From positions 1-5,927 of the forward strand of contig CAJYKO010000168.1 in NCBI GenBank assembly GCA_913775215.1: DNA of 5,927 nt. The letters run 5' to 3'. Positions 5,429 through 5,927 of the stretch are shown here, piece by piece (within the stretch, counting starts at the first letter, position 1; each line of letters begins with the position of its first letter). This stretch comes from an uncultured Devosia sp. (GTDB taxonomy: Bacteria > Pseudomonadota > Alphaproteobacteria > Rhizobiales > Devosiaceae). The notes under the pieces are model-generated. The model ran no database searches. It worked only from the letters and a program-made list of their open reading frames with translations, and had not been told where the DNA came from. The translations under genes were made by a program, and so were the position numbers.

Positions 5429-5927
5429 CCGAGGCGCTTTCGAAGGTTGCCATATTGGTGTGAAGATGGAGCGCAGTCTTAATCAGGACGACACCCAGAG
5501 CTGCGCCCGTGCCTTCGCCCAGATAAATCCCCAGATCGAGTAGCGGCTTCTTGCCGAGGCGCTCAAGCACCTGCGCATGAGCGCCTTCGTCAGCGACGTG
5601 GGCGAAGAGACAGTGGTCGATGGCTTCGGGATTGACGGCGTGGGCGATCGCGGCAGCGGCGGTTGCCACATAGCCATCGATGACGACAGGGACTTTCTGG
5701 TGGCGCGCAGCGATCAGGGCGCCAAGGATTGCAGCGATTTCACGGCCTCCGACGCGAGCGAGAATGGCGAGCGGATGATCAAGCTGGCCAGCGTGGAATG
5801 CCAGAGCACCGTCTACGGCTGCGACCTTGCTCGCGCGATGTGTGTCATGGCTGCCGGAGCCCTGCCCAACCCAATCTGCGCCGGTACCGCCGTAGAGCGC
5901 CGCGAAGATGGCGGCGGCGACGGTGGT
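5409..5927 (-). CDS. cobT: Nicotinate-nucleotide-dimethylbenzimidazole phosphoribosyltransferase, C-terminal half (runs off the right edge)
   Basis: The last 172 codons of the gene are present; full-length CobT is about 340 residues. The enzyme makes alpha-ribazole phosphate from nicotinate mononucleotide and 5,6-dimethylbenzimidazole for the lower ligand of cobalamin. The fragment starts in TTVAAAIFAALYGG, just after the family's EMGIGNT motif, whose glutamate lies a few residues outside the window. Further landmarks are VGGREIAAILGAL, VPVVIDGYVATAAAA, DEGAHAQVLERLGKKPLLDL and LGEGTGAAL. The glutamate in LGEGTG (codon 5514-5516) corresponds to the catalytic base known as Glu317 in the Salmonella enzyme. 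The C-terminus MATFESASVSRPLA is typical. The stop at 5409-5411 lies inside the convergent DUF6683-like gene. No cobalamin riboswitch is seen, but the gene's 5' end is outside the window. Confidence 0.95.
   Translation of the reverse strand, partial: TTVAAAIFAALYGGTGADWVGQGSGSHDTHRASKVAAVDGALAFHAGQLDHPLAILARVGGREIAAILGALIAARHQKVPVVIDGYVATAAAAIAHAVNPEAIDHCLFAHVADEGAHAQVLERLGKKPLLDLGIYLGEGTGAALGVVLIKTALHLHTNMATFESASVSRPLA

Noticed and set aside
1..5927. A previously undescribed defence, mobile or biosynthetic system
   Set aside because: Both strands were read for repeats, integrases, toxin-antitoxin pairs, CRISPR units and unusual gene clusters. The genes are conserved housekeeping or regulatory families in ordinary arrangement, and only the DUF6683-like gene lacks a known role.

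Overview
The window looks like a piece of the main chromosome of an alphaproteobacterium, most likely in the Hyphomicrobiales (Rhizobiales). The MoaA and CobT sequences and the DivJ/PleC-like kinase core all have an alphaproteobacterial flavour, the DNA is GC-rich, and genes are tightly packed with short gaps. A Devosia-like genus fits my recollection of the MoaA N-terminus, but this is inference without a database search. There is no sign of phage, insertion sequence, CRISPR array, tRNA or rRNA.

Layout from left to right. Bases 1-66 hold the first 22 codons of rpiA on the minus strand. A 247-base divergent gap follows. Bases 314-907 encode an exported YkuD L,D-transpeptidase that ends in a good intrinsic terminator. 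moaA (molybdenum cofactor synthesis) runs 1023-2036. It converges, with only three bases between the stop codons, on a minus-strand pair: an Lrp/AsnC regulator (2448-2933) followed three bases later by a VOC/glyoxalase-fold protein (2040-2444). A 266-base divergent gap carries AT-rich inverted repeats that look like Lrp-type operators, and a potential structured RNA leader. Next comes a six-helix membrane histidine kinase (3200-4723). After it is an exported protein of unknown function resembling DUF6683 (4796-5428), which starts at TTG. Last is the C-terminal half of cobT on the minus strand (5409-5927), whose 3' end overlaps the DUF6683-like gene by 20 bases.

The genes do not form one pathway. 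They are mostly single housekeeping or regulatory genes: pentose phosphate metabolism, cell-wall cross-linking, Moco, amino-acid-type regulation, signalling and cobalamin. The only clear operon is lrp-VOC. The kinase and the DUF6683-like gene are co-directional with a 72-base gap and may be cotranscribed.

I found no convincing undescribed system. The points most worth a second look are non-coding: the paired inverted repeats upstream of lrp, the foldable leader of the kinase gene, and a hairpin that could mask the ribosome binding site of the TTG-started DUF6683-like gene. The least known gene is that DUF6683-like protein.
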